Source of the DNA: Lumnitzera littorea
Lineage: Eukaryota; Streptophyta; Magnoliopsida; Myrtales; Combretaceae
NCBI GenBank assembly: GCA_024138015.1
Contig: JAMXBB010000011.1
Location: 85,747,779 to 85,811,778, forward strand
Reading direction: 5' to 3'
DNA length: 64,000 nucleotides
The notes below the pieces were generated by a model. That model had not been told where the DNA came from, ran no database searches, and was given only the letters and a program-made list of their open reading frames with translations. Both the position numbers and the translations under genes were made by a program. Positions 58,366-64,000 of this stretch are shown here, in pieces. Each line of letters starts with the position of its first letter. Position 1 is the first letter of the stretch.

Positions 58366-61062
58366 ACATCTTCAATTTAGATACTGCTCTTCATAAATGA
58401 TATGCATGGCATGGCCAACTCCTAACGTTGACCTTGTGAAAAGATATCCTATTTTGATGAAATGCTAAAAAAAAAAAAATGCAAAATTGGTGCATACTTT
58501 CCTTCATTCAAAAGAAGATGAAAGTTAACTGAATTTTTGGAGAAACTACTTGTGTACACATTTGAGATACGTGTGTATAATTTTTTTTTTTTAAAAAGAA
58601 GATAAATGTTAAAATCATTAATTACCATTTAAAACATTTCAATGTTTATATCTTGATTTCTTAAAATTTAGTCTTATTGCTTAAAGTGGAGAATGTGATG
58701 TATAAAATAAATAAGTATATGTTGTTGCAAGCTCTAGTCTCGAACTTGTCCTAGCCCATCACATGCACACATGACAACAAGATATAAAAACATAAGTATG
58801 GAATAACTAGTTGCTTGAACTCTTTATTTCAAGTTTGTTCTAACCAATGACATGCACACATTTGGACAATAAATTAATATATAATTATAGAAGTTTGTTT
58901 CATCTATCGATATGTATGCATGTAATTGATGGAAATACGTGTAAGCGTTTGAGATAGTAAATATTTATCCCGTTGCATATAGGATTTTACACTTTTTTCT
59001 AATAAATATTCAGTTTTATAACACTTATACATGAACCTAGAGTGCGTATTTGAAAAGAAGGAAATTCAATGCAACAGTGTATTTAAAGGCAACTCCTTGG
59101 CAAGTTACACGTTCACTTTAATAGGTATTTTGGATTTAAACTTCGAAAGCCCCTACACTTCTGGTCCGTAAGATACTCACCTCCCATTGGTCATTCCGTA
59201 CGTTTCCTCCTTTGATTTAAATTTAAATCCATAATGCCATTCCGTTCAATATTATCCTTTTTTTTTTTTTTTTTTGCCATATTCCGTTCATTATTATAAG
59301 CTTAATTCTTAGGCAGAAGATGTGAAACCAACTTAATATTCTATACATTCCATTTTTGCGATCCTATAATTCTAGTCTTAGTTTAAGATAGCATTCATAG
59401 CTAAAAATCCAAAAAATGAGAAAAACTAGACAATCTAGAAAAAAAGAAACAAATTGGAAAAATTGGGAAAATTAATTTTTTGGTTAAAAATATTATTTTT
59501 GGGGTGAAAACTCATTTTTAGGCTAGAAACGATGCTAGATGCAATTTAACAAATTTTGACCTTTTGGTTAAAAGAAAAACTCATTTTTATTAAAAATTAA
59601 TTTTCCGAGGTGCAACCCAGCATCTCGTTCTTAAAAGTAGAGAACGCATCATCAACTCAAACGAAATGTTAAACTTAAACCGATTGTTTTACGTAAAAAT
59701 CAATTTTGGTCCATCGGATCAAGAATGAATTAGATCTGAGATTCTATTAAATTGACTGATAATTTATAAAATTTATATATTTTTTGCAATGCTTTATTAT
59801 ATTCGTGTGTATATTTTAGGCACACAAGCTGTTTGACTGCATGAATGGGGACCAAGAAATTGGATTAATGCTTTGTCAAGATCTTAAAGCCCCTCAAATT
59901 GAAAAGATCTATAAGGCAGCCCATCAGCGATGAAGCACGTCCTAGTTGTAGTAGGTCACAAGGTGAAGCCCATTTCTTAGTGCATTGCAACAGAGCCGCC
60001 CTAGGAAATCGACGACACGAACGGGGAACAGAACTCCGGACGCATTCGAAGACGCTGAGAGAGACGCAAATTTTTTTTTCAAACTTCAATTGGTTATTTT
60101 TTATTGGGTGATTTCATACTCACCTTATTTTATAAACAATGGCTCTTTAATAGTTGTAATATCTAGTTTTAATTCTTTTTTCATAATATATAAGATTCAT
60201 TATTGTTTGAGATAAGTTTTATTATTTCGATTTCATCAATGACGTATTCAACGGAGGGTTTCTATTTCAGTCTGTTTTTTTTTTTTTAATTCAATCATAT
60301 TTTAAATAATTAGCATAGAAGATTGATTGATGAAACCTAATTACCAATTGTTATTGTTACTGTGAAACCTTATGATTAAGTGTCCTATATGAATTGTAGA
60401 AAGTTGTAACATAAATTTGAAATTTTTAGGCCAAGTTATTAAAATGGGTCAATTAATATTTGTTACCTTAGTTATTCATTATTTTTAGCATGAAGCGTTA
60501 CAGACGGTATCGGAGCAAACCCTTTTGCAAGTGAGTGAATAATTCAAATCTGGCTCCAATTTAGAGAAGAAGTTCGAGGAAGGTGGAGAGTATCACCAAG
60601 ATGTAATTCCTTATATGCTTTTAAAATGATCTATAGGTAGTGGGTAACTTGAATCGTACACAGAAAAGAAAAAAGATCTAAACCCAATTGTAAAGCCTTG
60701 TAACGAAGATGCCGCGTGTTTAAGAATTGGAGATTATGAGATCCTATGGTTAAGTGTTATACTCGTTTAAGTTTTAATGCAATGATTTTGTGTTTAAGGC
60801 CTAAAATATAGGATTATAGAATGCCTTTTTTATTTGAAAAGTGAATTAAGATTTTTAATTAATTCAGTGAAGTCGAAAGATTGTAATTATCTTTCATTAA
60901 ATTGAATTTGCAATTAAGGCTTATTGTAGTATTCTTATCAATATTTGACTAAAGGAATTTGATTAATTCTACGTACTAATCTGTTACAAATTAGAAAAGG
61001 ATTAATTATATTTCATGAATACATATTAATTTTGCTAGGGGAATCTAGGTAGTTGATATGAT
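58366..61062. other. Intergenic DNA with a small exon-like island and a possible LTR/primer-site remnant
   Basis: Mostly AT-rich. About 59820-60070 is GC-richer and carries protein-like open frames in different phases. Near 60501 the sequence TTACA followed by GACGGTATCGGAGC looks like an LTR end plus an initiator-Met primer site. Both are discussed in findings; neither is certain. Confidence 0.4.
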
Positions 61063-61309
61063 GGGTACAATATATGTTTACCGATATTTAAAAAAAATGA
61101 CATAATTACAAGTTTTATAAAAGATATTACCAAAATATTAATATTGCGATATTATTGTACATTCAAGATGCGACATATATACAAAATACAAATACTCCAT
61201 ATGTACTTTTAAGAACGTCATAGCATTGGTATTTTGATTATATTTTTTTTTACAATTTCTAATTATGTAATTTTTTTTAATTTCGATAGTAAATATATAA
61301 TTTTCTCTC
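61063..61309. mobile_element. MITE-like foldback element, copy 2, about 247 bp
   Basis: The left arm GGGTACAATATATGTTTACC continues to AAAAAATGACATAATTAC; the inverse of the right arm has AAAAAAATTACATAATTAG. The arms align with those of the copy at 58.0-58.4 kb, and the core shares GCGATATTATTG and CAAGATGCGACA words with it. Flanks GATATGAT (61055-61062) and AATATGAT (61310-61317) match in seven of eight bases and may be a target duplication. Confidence 0.6.
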
Positions 61310-64000
61310 AATATGATAGGTTGATAATAATTTAATAATTCAGGAGATGGTTTGGATTATTAAACCATAAAAGGTCTTTAAAACTTGAAACGGAATCAAA
61401 GAACATTAGCAAATTCACAAGAACAATCGAGTTATAATTTACTTATAATAAGATTTGTATATTATGGTGGATTCGATTTTCTCACGTTATCATTGATTGA
61501 ACCAATAAAAGTTCCCTTTGTAACTTGTTTCATTAGTTTTAATTATTATTAGCAATTTCATAATGTTTTATTTTATTATTTTTTCCATGTGCTTAGATAA
61601 TAGTAGAATTACTATTGGCTTAGTAATTAATCTAATCCTTCAAGAATGACAACCCATTCTCATTTTATATTACTTGATTCTTAATAACGATGCGAAAAAC
61701 TTGATTCATAAAATTTTAAATAAGCATTGATGCTAGCAAATATACTGGATCAATTAAGTAATATAGATGAGTAAGGTATTGTTTCCATAAGGTTAAATTT
61801 GCTATTAACCAATACTAATCCTACTATCATCTAAGTGTTGCAAAAAATGACAAAACAAAACTATGCTAAGTTACTTAATCATATTATAATATATAGTTTT
61901 AGAAATTATTTTTATATATAGTTTTGGAATTATAATGCCATTCATTATTAGGTTTGTTGTAATTACTATTTGAAAATGCCTTTTAATTTTTACAAATTAA
62001 TTTTTTCTTTTATTTTTATTATGATACATTAATTTAGCAATGAGTTTTTAATATATTCATAATTATCTCAAATTATTCTTGAATTTATTTTAACATGTCA
62101 TATTATCTACCTACTTTTAATATATAATCCACAATAAATATAAAAGAACTTTGTTACACTATAGATACCATTTCAAGGTTTGATTCTTACCCTTTAAGAT
62201 TAGTTTTATGTGGAAGCTTTTTTGCAATAGAAGTTATCGAGTCCAAAAATAAAAACATATGCATGCACTTTTTGATCTTGGAAGGACGATAACTAAATCA
62301 TTATTATAACAAAATTGTCAATCGCTAATTCAATGAACTTTAAGTATATCTTTCCGTATATCATGTCATGTTCTCACATAAAAGTTTTTGATTATATTTT
62401 CTATTGTCACATACAAAACTTTCCAAATAGTTTTTTATTTAATTTCTCTTTTTTTTTCTATTGTTTGTAATCATAAAATGTTAAATTTAGTCATAGTTAC
62501 CAAACACCACTCAGCTGTATGTATAGATCAATGAATCTCAACAAAAAAATGGAATCGTCCCTACATTTGATCTTTCATGTAAAAATTGGTATTCCAATGA
62601 GTTTTGTTGAATTTCTCCAATAACATTCTCCCTACTTTATTAATATTATTATTGTTGTGTTAATATGTTTGCAATATATTTTACAAGTTATTATTTTTGA
62701 ATTCTGTTTTTTAATGTTTGTGTTTCCAACTTTAACATTCAATAATGTCTTCTTAATTGTATTTATATTTTAAATGTTCACAAGTCAAGGTTTTTTAGCA
62801 ATAATGATGTTGCAAAAGGAACCCAAGATGACATTGATAAAGAAGCAATTTTTTTTATTCTCCCTACTATATTGATTCATGATTTTTTTTTAATCAAATA
62901 TTGATTGATGTTCTCTATGTGAAAATTAAAAGTTTGTAAAATTGTAAAAAAGAAAAAACTAGAGACATGTTTTATTAGTAGAATATATAGTGTAAGAATG
63001 TATCCTTGAAAACCTAATGTATTGCATTATTTTATTTTTAATTTAACTTACATAATTTTTTTTTTTTATAATACTTCAAACAATTTGTTAAAGTGATAAT
63101 ATATATAATACATTAATTTATTGGTTTTCATTATCAACTCAATAAGTAATTGCAAGAAAATGTAAAGGATCGCAATCTAAAAAATAATTTGACTTCTAGG
63201 GAGTTTTTAACATTTCCAAATGATTATTGCGCAAAAATTTGATAATATTTGCAACTTTTGTCGATTTTATATTGGATTTACAAAAATTGGTAGAATAATT
63301 TTTAAAGTTTATAACTTTTTCAAAAGACTTTTTTATATTGGGTTGGTGAAGATCAATAGAATTATCTTTTCTTTGTTGCTTTTGAGGTACACAACAACTT
63401 TTGCAACAAATTAGATGAAATTTTATCAGCATATTTTTAATTTGTTTTAACGAATACATTATAATGCATCATTGCAATTGTATATTTAATGGGATGTAGC
63501 CATGATGATTTATGTTTTGCTTTTACTAATTATCTCTATTACTTCTTTCAAATTTTACTCTTATTTAACCATTATTAAGCAGTTTCTATATAAACACTTT
63601 TAAGAGTTCTTATCTTTTAATCAATTGTTTTCCTTTTTTTTCCTGTTTCATATGACATTGGTACCAATAATTTGAAATTTTATAAATATTAATTAAGTTA
63701 TACCTTAAATAAGAGGTGATGAAACTTAAGGGGAAAAAAATGAAATAAATAACAAATTGGTGAACTACCTTTTTATTTTTCTATATATTCCTTTCTACCT
63801 ACTTTTAAAGATGTACATAGTATGTACACATGCAATTTCAAATAAAGGAGGCATATCTTATGAGATGTTGATCCAATCATCAAACAAACATACTTAAAAA
63901 GGAAAGACAAGTAAACTTGGGAACAAATCTTATCAGAGTTTAAAAAATATTGTTCAACAATTTCTTAAAAGCATTCTAAAGAAGTTTTCCAATATTTATT
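61310..64000. other. AT-rich intergenic DNA, no gene seen
   Basis: Open frames at about 63196-63459 overlap on both strands and owe their length to a local near-duplication (TTATATTGGATT near 63267 and TTATATTGGGTT near 63333). Nothing else supports a gene. Confidence 0.5.

Noticed and set aside
63196..63459. Overlapping 64- and 87-codon frames on both strands
   Set aside because: Length is explained by a local near-duplication in AT-rich DNA; no domain and no codon pattern on either strand.

Overview
This window reads as nuclear DNA of a flowering plant, probably a eudicot. It is AT-rich, has long gene-poor spacers and spliceosomal introns, and carries plant-specific families: a PLS-class pentatricopeptide repeat protein, a BTB/NPH3 protein, a plant-type L-gulonolactone oxidase, and Tat/Ogre-type and Ty1/copia retrotransposons. 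No tRNA, rRNA, organellar insert or CRISPR array was recognised.

Layout. The left third (1.8-23.2 kb) is a nested retrotransposon block. The outermost layer is a solo LTR (LTR-A, TGTAAGCCC... to ...TGACA) with a perfect 5-bp target duplication, ATAAA, at 1775-1779 and 23169-23173. It is split by about 18 kb of younger DNA, mainly a degenerate Tat/Ogre-like Ty3/gypsy element (about 5632-22844). That element has 5' LTR, tRNA-Arg primer site, an extra upstream ORF (DUF7745-like), gag, protease, reverse transcriptase, two RNase H domains, integrase, a 3' UTR rich in tandem repeats, a polypurine tract and a truncated 3' LTR. Its upstream ORF is interrupted by a second solo LTR of the first family (LTR-B, 8506-11362, target duplication ATTGG). 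A third solo LTR of this family lies on the minus strand at 29207-32313 (LTR-C, target duplication TTTCG).

The middle holds a 777-bp hAT-like element (24148-24924), a single-exon gene for a small two-TM membrane protein (26145-26729), LTR-C, a decayed Ty1/copia RNase H fragment (about 33.0-33.64 kb), several local tandem duplications, a GNN-triplet tract and a 969-bp Ac-type hAT element with a perfect 8-bp target duplication (37108-38076).

The right third holds the clearest host genes, all on the minus strand: a three-exon BTB/NPH3 gene (42302-44246), an intronless PPR-E gene (46540-48363) and an L-gulonolactone oxidase locus (53626-56508). The last is a pseudogene in this sequence, with two in-frame stops at expected tryptophans and one frameshift. 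Two related MITE-like foldback elements (about 58.02-58.37 and 61.06-61.31 kb) lie in the gene-poor right end.

The host genes do not form a pathway; they are separate loci in a repeat-rich setting. I found no convincing new molecular system. The most informative content is the nested transposon stratigraphy, the three solo LTRs, the Ogre-like architecture with a two-period 3' UTR array, and the broken oxidase gene.
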